A stretch of 64,000 bases of DNA from Aplectana chamaeleonis (GCA_029168955.1 JAPDOI010001521.1:105765-169764), one strand, 5' to 3'. Shown: positions 32,384 to 43,450, counted from the first letter of the stretch. Made by a program: numbers and translations. The notes: generated by a model not told the origin, from the letters alone.

Positions 32384-33079
32384 AAAGGGAACCTTTGGGA
32401 AAAATATTCGAAATTTCCAAAAGTTTAGCTTCCTGGCAAAAGTAATGATTCGGCAATGTTATAACTACAAGAAATATAGAATTCAACAAAATAAAATAAA
32501 AAAAACAACTCGAAATATGTTTGAAAATGATTTGGCACAAAATAACCAGAAGTAATGAAAAACTGGGAAATGTAGTGAAATGACCGAAACCGGATTTGGC
32601 GGTCATTCGTTGGCCAACTTTTGATAAGTATGTAGTGACTGACGAGCGATTACATTTTACAAGATAATCCGTAAAACTTATCAAAGCGAAATCAAGCGCG
32701 CAACGGAAACCGTAAAACATTTCATTGTGGCTGTAATACGGAAATCAGCATAGGTCAAGCTATATGAGCGTAACGCTCAAATCCGATGCGCGCTTGATTT
32801 CGCTTTGATAAGTTTTACGGATTATCTTGTAAAATGTAATCGCTCGTCAGTCACTACATACTTATCAAAAGTTGGCCTACGAATGACCGCCAAATCCGGT
32901 TTTGGTCATTTCACTACATTTCCCAGTTTTTCATTACTTCTGGTTATTTTGTACCAAATCATTTTCAAACATATTTCGAGTTGTTTTTTTATTTATTTTG
33001 TTGAATTCTATATTTCTTGTAGTTATAACATTGCCAAATCATTACTTTTGCCAGGAAGCTCAACTTTTGGAAATTATTA
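32384..33079. repeat. Palindrome of composite element, copy 2
   Basis: The arms are about 290 bp: TGATAAGTATGTAGTGACTG at 32621 against CAGTCACTACATACTTATCA at 32849, and CGTAAAACTTATCAAAGC against GCTTTGATAAGTTTTACG. The loop (about 32710-32780) carries CAGCATAGGTCAAGCTA. Two overlapping frames (118 and 110 codons) mirror each other because they read the two arms; neither is a gene. Confidence 0.94.
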
Positions 33080-33506
33080 TGTTGACTTCACTTCTCTCAT
33101 CGCGAGTTTTTCACCCAAATCGTGTTCCCTAAATTGATTCCGGGTCATTGTTGCGACGTCGTCTGCAATCGCGCGGCGATGACGCGTGTCATACGTAAGT
33201 TGGCGTGATGTATGCCGTAGCACACCTGGCCCTCAGCGACAGCGATGTCGCTCTCCTCTGCTACCACCGCAGGGCTGTCGCAGAGCATAACAATAGCCTT
33301 ATAAACCTTTGTATCGTTCAACATTAGAAATGCGATGTGTATTAGACATATTCCAGCGATTCTTCGTCAAGTTCAACTGCTAGGATCTACCTATGAAAGT
33401 TGATTTCAGCAATGCTTATCGACAGAGGATGCTCGATATCTCATGACAGTCAAGTCTGACCACTAATTTCCTCAAAACAGTGTTCACGACAATCTTCGAT
33501 TTCGAT
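33080..33506. other. No feature recognised
   Basis: GC-rich at 33150-33290 (GATGACGCGTGTCATACG). No frame or repeat that I can assign. Confidence 0.35.
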
Positions 33507-34064
33507 TATAAAGGCATCGTTCGCGATGGATTTCGTTTTTGAGTTTTCCTTATATAAAGAGAGCTCTAGTACCCTGTGTAACAGCTACACTGAAAGAACC
33601 GCGGAAAATCCACCGAAAAAATCCCTTTTTCAGACCGAAAATATCTCTATCGACTTTTGAGAAAGAAGAGTCGATCGTTAGAGACCGCTATTTTGACCAA
33701 CGATCTCACGATCAAATGAAATTCATCTCTCTTTCAAGTGATTTGTGAATAAGGAAAGGTTAATCGATGTGTATAGAAAAGTCATTCTGCACCTAATCGT
33801 ATACTATATTCCATCAACTTCCCCTCAGTTGTCCTGTATCAATTGTTGACCAGTTACTTATATAATAGCTGACTGCGAATTGTGCCTGACGGAGGGCCGG
33901 CCTCTTTTGACGGAATTTGAGACATTCGACCTCATTTATCTTCACAATAAGGCGTCTTTACCCCAACAAACTCTCCGTACATTCTTGGGTGGGCCCAGGA
34001 AACAATTCGGGCCAAAACGACGGTGAGTGGTTTTCAGCGCGTACGCTGAAAACCACTCACCGTC
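33507..34064 (+). mobile_element. MITE family D, copy 2, with a perfect terminal hairpin
   Basis: Starts AAAGGCATCGTTCGCG near 33510 and follows the reverse complement of 5811-6363 to about 34036. It ends abnormally: where the other copy continues into the GATGCCTT terminus, this one turns back on itself in a perfect 21-bp-stem hairpin (34019-34064; GACGGTGAGTGGTTTTCAGC, then G, loop CGTA). The end has therefore been inverted and duplicated or fused to a second end. Confidence 0.8.
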
Positions 34065-34446
34065 CTTATTCGCTAAATCGATTGTTCGGCTTCCGGGTAG
34101 AACTGAGATGTTGAAGAGATTGAGAAAAAACGCACCAGAAGCGCACGAAATCCAATACTCTCACCCCACCTCTTTATTCTCATAGGAACTGTTAGTTCTG
34201 ACACTTAAATCTTTCGTGGATCCGCCTTTTGCAATTCTCTACACTCTATTGCTCCGCTCTTTCCTTCGAACCCTAACTGATATTGTTTTGCCCAAAATAT
34301 TCTTCCATTCTCGATTAGCGCTATTTTTCACCGTTGACAACCACCGTAAACATGTTCATCCAACCGGACGTCTAGTACAGGCCAGATAATAATGTCACTA
34401 AAATAAGGCGTTTTTGTGCATTTCTCGCCGTTTCTTCTTAATTTTG
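34065..34446. other. No feature recognised
   Basis: Spacer between the family D element and the RTE relic; no RTE endonuclease sequence could be recognised here. Confidence 0.35.
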
Positions 34447-36028
34447 ATAACATTTGGTGGCCAAGGCGTTGTAAATGTTACCAGGACCTTCGAGACTCCA
34501 GTATACCTCTAGCAGCGCTTGTCAAAGAAGACGGAATCACTACCATCTTCCGCCATAAGAGGGAGTCGACCACATCAAGGTTCCGCACCAACATCTTCCG
34601 ATCCTCATCTCCCGTGCCGGGCCCGACACCTCTATCCAGGAAACACTCTCACGGGTTCTCCCCTCTGAGGTTCGCGCTGCAATCACAGTACAGTACTGCG
34701 CAAACAATTTGCAGGAAAAGCGTTTCGGGGCGTTTTGTGCGCTCACAAAGCGCCGCATCGCCGTAACTCACTTCTAAATCGACGAAATGAGTTTTTTCAG
34801 GTTTTCGTATTCTCAAAAAGGCGAATGCAATGGTACGTGTAGAAAGTCTTTTCAACTTGATATTTTGCTGAAAAATGGTTATTTTCTCCTGTAATTCATA
34901 TCGACCACAGGTCAAAACACGACGGATTTCGGCAATCATGACCGTCTGATGAGTTCCAAATGATGGATTTTGTGGCGCAAATATGTGATTTTTGATAAAA
35001 TTCTGGAGCTGAATCTATTATTTTGTAACACTATCGCATAGGACCCAATGAAAGTAATTCATAAATGACTTCGAACTGAAATCAAAACGTTTTGAAGCAA
35101 GTTGTGACGATGCGACGCTTTGTGAGCGCCAAAAAAACGTCGCAAAACGCTTTCTTTGCAAAAAAAAAACATGCGCGGTACTGTATGAAAAGCGACACAG
35201 CTCCAGGACTAGACAAGATTTCTATTGATGTGCTTCGAGCTGGGGTACACCACCTAAGAGCGGTTTTTGTTGCACATATGTATGACATCGTATGTACAGA
35301 CGGAAGTAATTCCTGACCAGTGGACTTCGTGCACATTCAATCTGAGACTTTGTGCACAGTCATTATTCACAAGAGGATGACCGGGGAGATCTTTGCAACT
35401 ATCGACCGATAAGCTTGCTGAGCGTGCTGCACTAGCTATTCACAGAGAATGTTCTTTCGCACATATCACGGATTTTGGATGGAGCTCAACCATCAGAAGA
35501 GCAGGCAGGATTTCGCCAGGGATTTATCTGCGTGGACTGCATCCAAGCCGTCGCCAAGTTTATCGAGGTCTGCCGGAAGTACCAACCACCCTTTTGTAAC
35601 ATTCATCGACTACCAAAGAAGCCTTTGGGAACGCTGGAGCTAATGCCGTTTTCTTAGCTCTAGTCATTAGAGGAGTGGACCCGTCCTATGTAAGAACAGT
35701 AGAAGACCGCAATCGAAACTGTACCACGACGATACAGTTCTTTCATCGTTGTCTCACTAGTGTCATTGGAGAGGAAGGGAGGAGGGGACGTATACTATAC
35801 TTGTTCACCACCGCTTTGCTGTGGATAGTGGAGCTCCTCCACTGGTACTACAAGGGCATATGTTTGAAAGGGCAACTCCTCTCAAACCTTCGCATCGTCA
35901 TCCTTTCAAATGGTACCAATGAAGCGGAGGCGCTGTTCACCGAATTGATCGGAGCATGTAGGATTAGACTGCTGATCAATAAAACGAAGGTTCAGCCCAT
36001 GATGAACGCCTGGTGTCAGACTATTTAG
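34447..36028 (+). pseudogene. Decayed RTE-type LINE reverse transcriptase, 5' and 3' truncated
   Basis: Pieces of one RTE-like ORF lie in three frames. At 34462 comes RRCKCYQDLRDSSIPLAALV (linker before the RT). A MITE interrupts at 34685-35187. The RT resumes with SDTAPGLDKISIDVLRAG (from about 35191), then EEQAGFRQGF near 35490, then DPSYVRTVEDRNRNCTTTIQ near 35677, then LSNLRIVILSNGTNEAEALF near 35881. The residues between LR and IV correspond to where an active RTE has its F-A-D-D box; these are deleted, so catalysis is impossible. No endonuclease domain precedes it and no C-terminal part follows, and there are multiple frameshifts. It is a dead relic, orientation plus. RTE identity is by recognition of the RT blocks and I am confident of it. 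Confidence 0.9.
34685..35187. mobile_element. MITE family P inserted in the RTE relic
   Basis: Ends CAGTACTGCGC (34687) and GCGCGGTACTG (right) are inverted repeats, followed inward by GCGCTCACAAAGCGCCGCAT and ATGCGACGCTTTGTGAGCGC. TA lies outside both ends, fitting a Tc1/mariner-type TA target. RT reading frame is present immediately before and after it. Related pieces: 10507-10600, and inside element X at 41530-41997 and 61441-61915. Confidence 0.9.
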
Positions 36029-36962
36029 ATTTCAAATTTTGTGGTTAAGATTTATGTATGTTGTTCTGCTGAATTTCTGTGCTTGTGCTATGTATTGTCT
36101 CACTGCATTGAGAAATTGATTCCACACATACTTCATTGTCTTCGAGTTCTGCATGAAATAAAGTTTTTCCGTGCATTCATGTTATGTTCCTGTTTCATTT
36201 CAAGCGTAATGTGGATTATCAATATTCAATGTACTGAGATTGCATTGGTACTCAGTAATTGGGGTTTTTACAATTGCATTGCATAGACCGATGCGTTATG
36301 TTTAATTAACTTGCATAGACAGAGAGCGAGGAATTCCTGGAATAGAAAATGGATTTCGAGCTTATGAGGGCCGGTCATGCTATCAGAGCCCTGAAAGCTC
36401 CGCAAAAAATCTGTGGCAGGAGTTGCCTGGATCCCATAGAGAACCTGTTGAGGACCTGCCGCCTCGGTGCCAGACTGGAGCACAAGCGACAGGTTTGTGG
36501 TAGGATCGATGCATTGTCTGATTCTGCTGAGATCCCACTGCCTCGAAAAGGCAAAAATGCGGCAGTGCCAGGATTCTGCGGCGAATCTACCGAGATTTTC
36601 GCCAATGCTTAGCAGGACTTGAACAACCAACCCCCACCGATCCATCGCTTTCTAGTCAGCTGCGTTATCGACTGAGTCCTTGCTGCTACACTAGGGCGCT
36701 CCCTGATGGCGGCTAATTCGCGGCCGACTCCTGTGCAATTTGATCATGTTTGTGGTAGTTCCTGGTTGTTATTTTGCAGTATTTCTGCGGTAAATTCGCA
36801 GAAATTCCTCGGCTAGCGCTGTTTTCGCATAAAATTCTCGATAGAATCCAGGATCGCGGTGAATTCTAGGTAAATCCGAGACATTACATTGTAGAGTAGG
36901 TTACAGTACATTCACAAGGGGTCGGCGTCCATAACTTTATACCACTACGCGCCAGTAGCGTG
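36029..36962. other. No gene recognised
   Basis: Plus frame 36349-36612 and minus frames 36645-36268 and 36605-36375 overlap each other; composition is ordinary but no domain is visible. A 3' continuation of the RTE is not found. Confidence 0.4.
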
Positions 36963-37367
36963 GGCGCTATTCGTAAAACTCAACGCCAGCGCGGCAAGCG
37001 CGTGACGCGCGGGCGTGGCATTAGAGTATAAATGGCTTGACGCTTCGCCGTGATGCCAGCTCCGCCATGGCGGCGATGGCCGCAACAACGTTTTTGATCA
37101 TTTTCATTATTAAACCATCTTCGATTTCATTCCGTTCCATGCTTATTAATTCAGTAGCATTTTCTGCTACCATAATGATGAACGCGTGTACAAATCTTGC
37201 TTGCTCGTCAAAGTTAAGGCCCACTCCAATCCGCCATGGCGTCGCCGCTGGAATATTCATAGTCTCCGCAAGCGCGGCATGCGCGTAGAAAGCATTCTTA
37301 CTTTTACGCTATGCCCGCGCATCACGCGCGTGCCGCGCTGGCGTTGAGTAGTATGAATAGCGCCTTA
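36963..37367. mobile_element. MITE family N, about 57-bp terminal repeats
   Basis: Left end GCGCTATTCGTAAAACTCAA then CGCCAGCGCGGCAAGCGCGTG; right end CACGCGCGTGCCGCGCTGGC then GTTGAGTAGTATGAATAGCGC. Related ends (GGGGCTATTCATACTT) occur at 49590-49630, 54280 and 27031, and resemble the termini of the 2-kb C2H2 element at 45001. That hints at a Mutator-like family of non-autonomous elements. Confidence 0.88.
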
Positions 37368-37386
37368 AAAATCCTGGCGATAATAG

Positions 37387-37508
37387 CTCCACAATACTAG
37401 GCGACAGTAGCTTGACACCAGATCGGCGCTAGTAGCTCCACAAAGCCAGGCGACAATAGCTTGACATGGCCGGCGTCAGTAGCTCAATGAAACTAGGCGA
37501 CAATAGCT
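37387..37508 (+). repeat. 47-49 bp tandem repeat, 2.5 units
   Basis: Units start at 37387, 37436 and 37483 with CTCCACAA or CTCAATGA, followed by AGGCGACARTAGCTTGACA and a GGCG-AGTAG end. Confidence 0.9.
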
Positions 37509-37911
37509 AGAGTTTTTCATCATCTAGCTTGACAAATTCACCATTGTCTAGCTACGACCTGGCCAATTTCAGACTTGTCGCCCCGGAGCTCCTCGGCGAC
37601 AGGTGAATTTATCTGGGGCTGCTAGCAAGCGTTTGCCAGAGGTTTGTTCGCGACTGCTCGCGTGCGATGTCGTGCGCGGCGTCGCATTCGCCGCGGCCAG
37701 TCGACGTCACACCCCCAATTGATTGATCTGTGCTCGTTCCTTCGTTTGGCCTTAATTCGTGTGTAGTTAGTTTCTCGTTACTAGTCAATTCCTAATTCTT
37801 CCCTCTAGTGTTTTTCAAGAGTTGTGCAAATTTTTGATTAAATCCGCGGATGCCAGCCAGCGCCATTATCATTATATCCATTTTGCCACCTGTGATTGTT
37901 TATTGCAGTTG
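37509..37911. other. No feature recognised
   Basis: Spacer with TAGCTTGACAA-like words continuing the preceding repeat for about 60 bp, then unassigned sequence up to the target duplication at 37912. Confidence 0.35.
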
Positions 37912-37920
37912 ATTTTCTCT

Positions 37921-40807
37921 GAATAATGCTAACCAGACACCCACTTGGCGCGACGTGATTACGGACCCCGCACATTATCTCACGCCTAGTGGTATTTTTG
38001 GCACTGGGCGAAGTGGTAATGCAGTTTTCGTCGTTGCGAAGGATTTTAGGGCTATTCTTCTCAATCAGGGAAGAAGATTTTAAAATATAAGAATTGGGAA
38101 TTGGAAACACTCGAATTGGCCAAAAACATTCACGCTTAAACACTTTTTTGCTATTTCCACTATTGTAGTATTATTTTGTTTCACCTCTTTTTTCAGTAAG
38201 GTATGGTCTATAAACGGTGCATATGATCTAAATACTGAAACCTGGTTGTTTTTATTCTTGTTTTCGAAATCTTTTTTTGTTGAGGCTCTCACAAATTAGG
38301 TGTTTAGGGTCGTAAACGCATCTGCCAAAACGACTAGTATCGTTAGTATCTCTAGTGGCTCAATAGTAAAACTGCGCAGTACCCAGCCCCGAGCTGCAGA
38401 TTCAAAGAATTTACAAGCCTTAAAAGTAGTAGTTTGTGCTTTTTGCACCCTCCGAAAGGGGCATTATTCTTTCGAAAATTTGGAAACGGACCTCATAAAC
38501 GTGTTCAGCGCCCAAAACTACCACCATAAATTTGGGTAAAGCGCATTTTCCATACTTTGTCCAGACTGAAAGCAGTTTGGAATTGTATGGATGTACGGTT
38601 GGGCGTATATTTATACCGATTAAAAGGCTCTGGAAGCGTTTTAGAAAAATGTTTCAGAGTTGACTTAAGACTTTCCCAAGGGTTTTTTCGGGGCGCTGAT
38701 CACGAATCTGTGATTTACTATCCGATTTTCCCAAGTTTTCGGCTAATTTGGTTCGAAGCTTCCCAACCGGGAAAATTTCGAGGGAAAAACGCCACTTTCG
38801 AGATTTTCGGAGTGCTACGGTAGATAGTGCTCAACTTGTTCCTCTGAGGGTTATTTGTAGTGTTGTACACGAATCTGGAGTCCGCTTGCCGATTTTTTGC
38901 AAATTACGGTAGATTACTGTGGTTACGCGGTAGCTTGGTCAAAATCTCAGATTTTCCTCAAAATTTTTATACGGGGGTTATTAGGGGCGGTGAATACGAA
39001 TTTAACTTCCGTTTGTCGATCTTCAAAATACTAAGGTGGGTTTAGCCCCCTAAAAGACATGTTACCTACCGCAACCTAGGGTAAACCTCGAAACTTACAA
39101 GGGAACCACAATAAGTCATAGTGACCATTCCGAACAAAATGTACTTTTCTAGAACCATTTTTGGACGAAAAGTCCGAATATTCCTATCGCAGCTGCCTAG
39201 ACCCGCTCTGAGAGAAGTTATGAGCGTTTTTTGAAGCCTCGCGGCAAGGTAAGGGTACCCCCCATAGAATTTTTAGGGTGTTTTTAAATTTTTCTCTGGA
39301 TTTCGCTAAAAACATGTTTGTGAGGGTAATCTGGGTTGCTGAACACGAATCTGGGGTTCGCTTCTAAAAATTTTGAGGTCTACTGCAGGTTACGGTAGGT
39401 AGCATGCCATTTAGACGGCAAAACCTACCTCAATATTCCGATAATCGACAAATGGACATCGAATTCGTATTCAGCACCACAAATAACCCCCAAATAGAAA
39501 CTTTGAGATAAATCTGAGACTTCGACCAAACTACCGTATACCCACCGTAATCTACCGTAAGCTGTCAAAGATCGATAAACTCTCAACAGATTCGTGTTCA
39601 GCACTCCAAACAACCCCCACAGGATTGAATTGAGCTACGTCTGTCGTCGCATTCCGGAAATCGTCAAAAGTTGATTTTGCCGTCAATTTTCTCTGCCAGT
39701 GGGAAGCTTTGAACAAATATAGTCGAAAACTTTGGAAAAACGACAAATGAACCTCAGATTCGTGATCAGCACCCCAAATAATCCCCAGAATGAATTTTTA
39801 GTCGAATCTGGAATATTTTTTCTAAAACGCTTCGAGAGCCCTCTAATTGGTAAAAATAAGCGCCCAACCGAAAATCCGTACAAGTCCAAAACGCTGTTAG
39901 TCTGCGCAAAGTTTGGAAAATGTTCCTTCACCCAAACTTTTCTTAGTGGGGTAGTTTAGGGCGCTGAACACGATTATCAGGTCCGTTTCCGGAATCGCGT
40001 AAAAATAATGTGCTTTTTGGAGGGTACAATAGGTACGAAAATCACAGAAAAAACGCTCATAACTTTTTTCGAGTGGGTATAGGCAGCTGCGATGGGCATA
40101 TTCGGACTTTTCGTCAAAAAATGGTTCTAGGAAAGTATATTTCATTTGGAATGGTCACTATGACTTATTGTGGTTTCCTTGTTAGATAAATGGACTCCAG
40201 ATTCGTGTTCGCCACCCTAGATTACCCCTACCTACAGCTTTTGAGCTAAATCCGAGAAAATTTTTTGAAACTCCAGAAAAATGCCTGATGGGAACCCTTG
40301 CCTTTTCGCCAGGCTTAAAAATGCTCAAAACTTTTTTGAACCTGCAGCTCGGGGCGAGATACTGCACATATTTACTATGGAGCCAGAAGAGATATTAACA
40401 ATACTAGTCGTTTTAGCGGATGCGTTTACCACTCTAAGCACTTCCTTTGTCAGTTCTTTCCTTTCTTACGTGGGAAACGTAATCCATTGTTCATTTGGCT
40501 TATTTTCATAATCTGTTAATGTAGTGCGCTACTATTCGCCCAGCTCGTTGAGAAATCATCAATAAATTTGCAATAGTAGAAAAAGAAAAAAAGAATATAA
40601 ACGTGAATGTTTTTGTCAATTCGAGTGTTTCCATTTCTTAGATTCAAAAATCCTCTCCCCAGATTGAGAAGAATAACCCTAAAATCCTTCGCAACGACGA
40701 AAACTGCATTACTACCTCGCCCGGTGCCAAAAATACCACTAGGCGTGAGATTGTGTGCGGGGTCCGTAATCACGTCGCGCCAAGTGGGTGTCCGGTTAGC
40801 ATTACTC
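37921..40807. mobile_element. 2.9-kb foldback element with perfect 9-bp target duplication
   Basis: ATTTTCTCT occurs directly outside both ends (37912-37920 and 40808-40816). The ends GAATAATGCTAACC and GGTTAGCATTACTC are inverted repeats, and the complementarity runs inward for over 1 kb: CCACTTGGCGCGACGTGATT (37950) against the complement near 40776, TGCAGTTTTCGTCGTTGCGAA (38021) against the complement near 40700, and ACTGCGCAGTACCCAGCCCCG (38370) against the complement near 40350. The inner arms consist of the GR repeat (38540-40300). A 9-bp duplication and very long inverted ends fit Mutator-like elements. No transposase frame is visible; it is non-autonomous. Confidence 0.9.
38850..39960. 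repeat. GR repeat units, inverted arrangement
   Basis: Degenerate units of 115-150 bp share the phrase TTCGTGTTCAGCACC with AATAACCCCC (minus orientation from about 39440) and its complement GGGGGTTATT (plus orientation near 38980). Neighbouring phrases ACCGTATACCCACCGTAA and GACCTTGACCAAACTACCG-like words recur. The same units are found at 12250-12530, 16535-16870, 50340-50450 and 54100-54240. Confidence 0.8.
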
Positions 40808-41104
40808 ATTTTCTCTCCGTTTCGGTCAGTCTTCCGTTCGTTGACTCCCTTTTCTTGCCCAAATCTCCCTTCTGCGCTATCCCACGGGAGTGCTAGTATG
40901 AAGCTTCGGGGCCCGCTCTGTTCCTAAGCAAATCATATGTATCGATAAAATGTGTTCAGACTGGTAATCGCAGGTAAACATGGGCCGCATTTTTTGCGAC
41001 GGGGTCGACTGCGGCGCGGTCGCGGCGCGCCCCTACTGGCGCATCGCCAGAGCACGGTTTTCACCCACGTTCCTCATAGTAAGAGGAAGAGTCGTGAAGG
41101 AATA

Positions 41105-41997
41105 TTCCTACTAACTATACGCTGCTTCGTGTGTGTGACCGTCTGTATGTGTGTGTGTGTGTGACAATGAACGGAAATTAGTCATCGTCACCCGTCGTTA
41201 ACAATTGACACCCGGTTGTCACACACTGTCCACGCATGCAGCCTTTGTGATTGACCTCCCGTGTCAATGAGAAAACGAAAACATTCTACTGCATATATTA
41301 GGAATAATGCGTGCCTATTGCTTCAACTGCTCCTTTCTGCGATGAGTTCAAGAACTGAACATTAATCTAAACCGAAATGTTCACCAATCCATGGAGAAGT
41401 GTGTCATTACTTCCTCCGTAGATTCTCTTCTTTCGAATCTTTGTCAGACTGTAAAGGGGTATGCACTGCATTGCGAAAGTTCCCTGCGTGAAGTTGATTG
41501 AGCAAAGTGTAACTGATTTCCGTGAAAACATACAGTAGCGCACAAGTCCTTTTTCTGCAGAAGGGGCTTTTTGTGACGAATTTTGCTCATACAACTCTGA
41601 GAAATATTGCCGCGACTCCGCCGCAACTCCTTCGACTTGGCGCCTGCTGGAGGAGTCGCGGGGGAGATGCGGGGCAGAACCGCGGGCTATTCTTTGTTCG
41701 CAGAATCGCGGTAGGGTCGCGGAAAAGTCCTGAGGGAGTCGCGGTAGATTTGCGAACGCTTGACACCCGAAGAAGTCGCAGCAAAGCCGCGGAAGAGTTA
41801 AGGGTCGCTGGGGGGTTGCGGGACAGTCCGGGATCACGGTGGAGTCGCGGGGCAGTGGCGGAAGAGTCGCGGCAATATTTCTCAGAGAAAGCGCCACATC
41901 GCCATATCTCGCTTCGAAATTGACGAAATGAATTTTAGGGGTAGTTTTCGTGGTCCTCTCAGTGAGGCGAATGTAGAGAGCCATTGCAACTCCCGTA
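41105..41997 (+). mobile_element. Element X, copy 1
   Basis: The inverted copy is at 61441-62471. Shared landmarks are CTATACGCTGCTTCGTGTGT, GGAAATTAGTCATCGTCACC, the AAATGTTCACCAATCCATGG block, ACAGTAGCGCACAAGTCC (a family P end) and a GTCGCGG-rich internal inverted repeat (CTGAGAAATATTGCCGCGAC at 41598 against its complement at 41863). A 237-codon minus frame (42080-41367) reads the GTCGCGG-rich part and is not credible as a gene. Its TG/CA tract is short here but expanded to about 120 bp in the other copy. Confidence 0.88.
41596..41885. repeat. GTCGCGG-rich internal inverted repeat
   Basis: Bounded by CTCTGAGAAATATTGCCGCG and its reverse complement; inside, GAGTCGCGG, GTCGCGGTAG and AAGCCGCGGAAG recur irregularly. 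Also present, inverted, at 61550-61845. Confidence 0.85.
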
Positions 41998-42372
41998 GTT
42001 ATGAGGTTGGAATGGGTTAAAGATGAGGATTCGCCACCAGTTCTCACCAGCCATCTAGCACTTATCATCCAAATTTGCACAGTAGAAGCTTTTTATTTTT
42101 TAGTGATTTTGGTAGAAGAAAGGCAAAATAAATTTTCTCATCTAGATAGTTTAAAGCGTGAAACCACTTCAGACGTTCAGAGAAACTTATTGCACTGGAC
42201 ACACCGAATTCCACGGAGGGGGTGGAAAGTCAACTTTTCAAAAAGTTTTTAAACGCGTTCATCCAAATCAGGAGTTTTTTGGGTTTTCTTTGCTATTATG
42301 GCTTGCCTCAAGAGCTTGCCTACTCGAAAACATAGAAAAATAAGACACCGTTTTCTGCGCGTACGATGCAGG
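41996..42372 (-). mobile_element. Partial TTAA-AGGCA MITE, copy 3
   Basis: Reverse complement of about 10022-10404: GGTTGGAATGGGTTAAAGATG (42005), CTCGAAAACATAGAAAAATA (42323) and the end GCGCGTACGATGC (42358). It lacks its other end at the junction with element X. Confidence 0.8.
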
Positions 42373-42627
42373 AGAGAGGCTGAGAACGAAGGGAAGAACT
42401 GGGCTACTGATTGGAAAGCATCGCTCATCTCGCAACTGTTGAGCTCGAAAGTTCGTAAAAGGGGCGTGCCAAAGTGGCTTCCGGGCGTGGGCGCCCCAGG
42501 GTGGCTTCCTCCTATATCTCGCTTATTTAGGGGGATTGAGAGTTCGCACTTGGCAGGTGTTGTTTACGGTGGGTCTACTTCACAACTGTATGGAAATCTC
42601 AGATTTCGTCCCTGAGCTTGGACTGTG

Positions 42628-42738
42628 CCTTTAAGGCTGTTGAGCACAGCGAGGCACCACCCTGCAATTTGAATAATCCATAGATCCTAAAGCACGACCA
42701 CAAGTACGCCGCGAAGCGGCGTGGGTGTGCACCTTGTA
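42628..42738 (-). repeat. Repeat Z, copy 2, with GCGAAGC mini-hairpin
   Basis: Reverse complement of 9915-10021. The hairpin ACGCCGCGAAGCGGCGT is at 42706-42722. Here about 255 bp resembling 5456-5751 separates it from the neighbouring element that it touches in the other copy. Confidence 0.85.
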
Positions 42739-42744
42739 GCAGGG

Positions 42745-43120
42745 TCAAGCGGGGTTGCGAAATTCCGCAACGGGGGGGGTCGCGAAAATTTGGGTCCGAA
42801 AGTGAATGTTAGTGGGGATCGCTAAAATTTTGGTCCAAAAATGAGAATCTCGTGGATATCCAATAAATTCTCGATTACTTTTGGTCACCCAGGGAAGGAT
42901 CGTAGCAGTCGGTTTTAGGCTCTTGGGCTCAACTACTAAACGAATTTTCGGCGTCTGACAGTTTTAGTAATAAACTATAAACTGGCCGGACTCTGGGAGG
43001 AGAGATCGCAAAAATGGCGCCTCGGGGAGGGGGGATCGCAAAAATTTTGGATTTTGGAAAAAAAGTGACGGGGGGTCGCTCCGATTTCGAAAAATTACGC
43101 AACGCTCCGCTTGACCCTGC
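42745..43120. repeat. GCGACCCCCC dispersed repeat, inverted pair
   Basis: AGGGTCAAGCGGGGTTGCG at 42742 faces CGCAACGCTCCGCTTGACCCTG near 43105; between them are GGGGGGGTCGCGAAAAT and GGGGGGATCGCAAAAAT. Related to 13965-14110, 51765-51870 and 53450-53610. Confidence 0.75.
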
Positions 43121-43129
43121 CTTGTAGCA

Positions 43130-43300
43130 TATATCCCTTTTAAAGCATCAACAATTTGTACAAAGCTGTCATAAATGAAACATCTATTGGTTTCGCTAGT
43201 TTCAAGGGTGTCTGCCAACGATCACAATGAAACGGGCCAAAGGTTTTCCTCGCGGGTTCTAAATCTGCTCTCGAACCGGATGTTGCCAATATATGATCTA
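43130..43300 (-). pseudogene. Coding-like fragment inside the Mutator-like element (3' piece)
   Basis: On the minus strand, 43300-43140 reads an open frame of ordinary composition (ATSGSRADLEPARKTFGPFH, ending at a TAA). Directly upstream on the minus strand comes MITE K (43450-43301), and beyond it 43530-43451 continues with an open frame (RYLHSISTEALKKSISDLLD) preceded by a TTCAG acceptor-like word near 43530. The two could be one exon split by MITE K, but the frames do not rejoin cleanly when K is removed. Product not recognised. This may be a host gene fragment carried by the element, or chance. Confidence 0.22.
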
Positions 43301-43450
43301 GTTCCGCAATCGCGTTCAGTCCGCAAAGTCTCATTATCACAATCGTAGAAGCGAAGCGGTTGTTTTGAGAATGATTCTAGTTGAATTTTTCAAAAACAAC
43401 CGCTTCGCTTCTACGATTGTGATAATGAGGACTGAACGCGATTGCGGAAC
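43301..43450. mobile_element. MITE family K, copy 2 (near-perfect palindrome)
   Basis: GTTCCGCAATCGCGTTCAGT at 43301 and its exact complement ending 43450, then CTCATTATCACAATCGTAGA and complement, meeting at a short AT loop. One arm has about 9 extra bases (CGCAAAGT). The apex arms read GAAGCGAAGCGGTTGTTTT. Confidence 0.94.

Larger units (their letters stand above)
31026..33079 (+). mobile_element. Composite element (R module, 42-bp array B, palindrome), copy 2
   Basis: R module 31026-31460, 42-bp array 31562-32234, palindrome 32384-33079. R includes a 9-bp-stem hairpin (31034-31054), a T-rich tract with TTTTTCCAGACGGC, and the 3' block CATCCGACGYTYACT. The linker GATAGGCTTCTGCCCAGGAT before the array is also present before the array of copy 3. 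Order, orientation and both ends agree between copies, so this is a real multi-kilobase repeat unit and not a chance neighbourhood. There is no coding sequence for mobility, so it must be non-autonomous if mobile. Confidence 0.87.

Noticed and set aside
32364..33137. Pair of similar frames (118 and 110 codons) suggesting a duplicated gene
   Set aside because: They read the two arms of one palindrome, so their similarity follows from the inverted repeat.
41367..42080. 237-codon minus frame
   Set aside because: Lies over the GTCGCGG-rich inverted repeat of element X, and the second copy of X does not keep it open.
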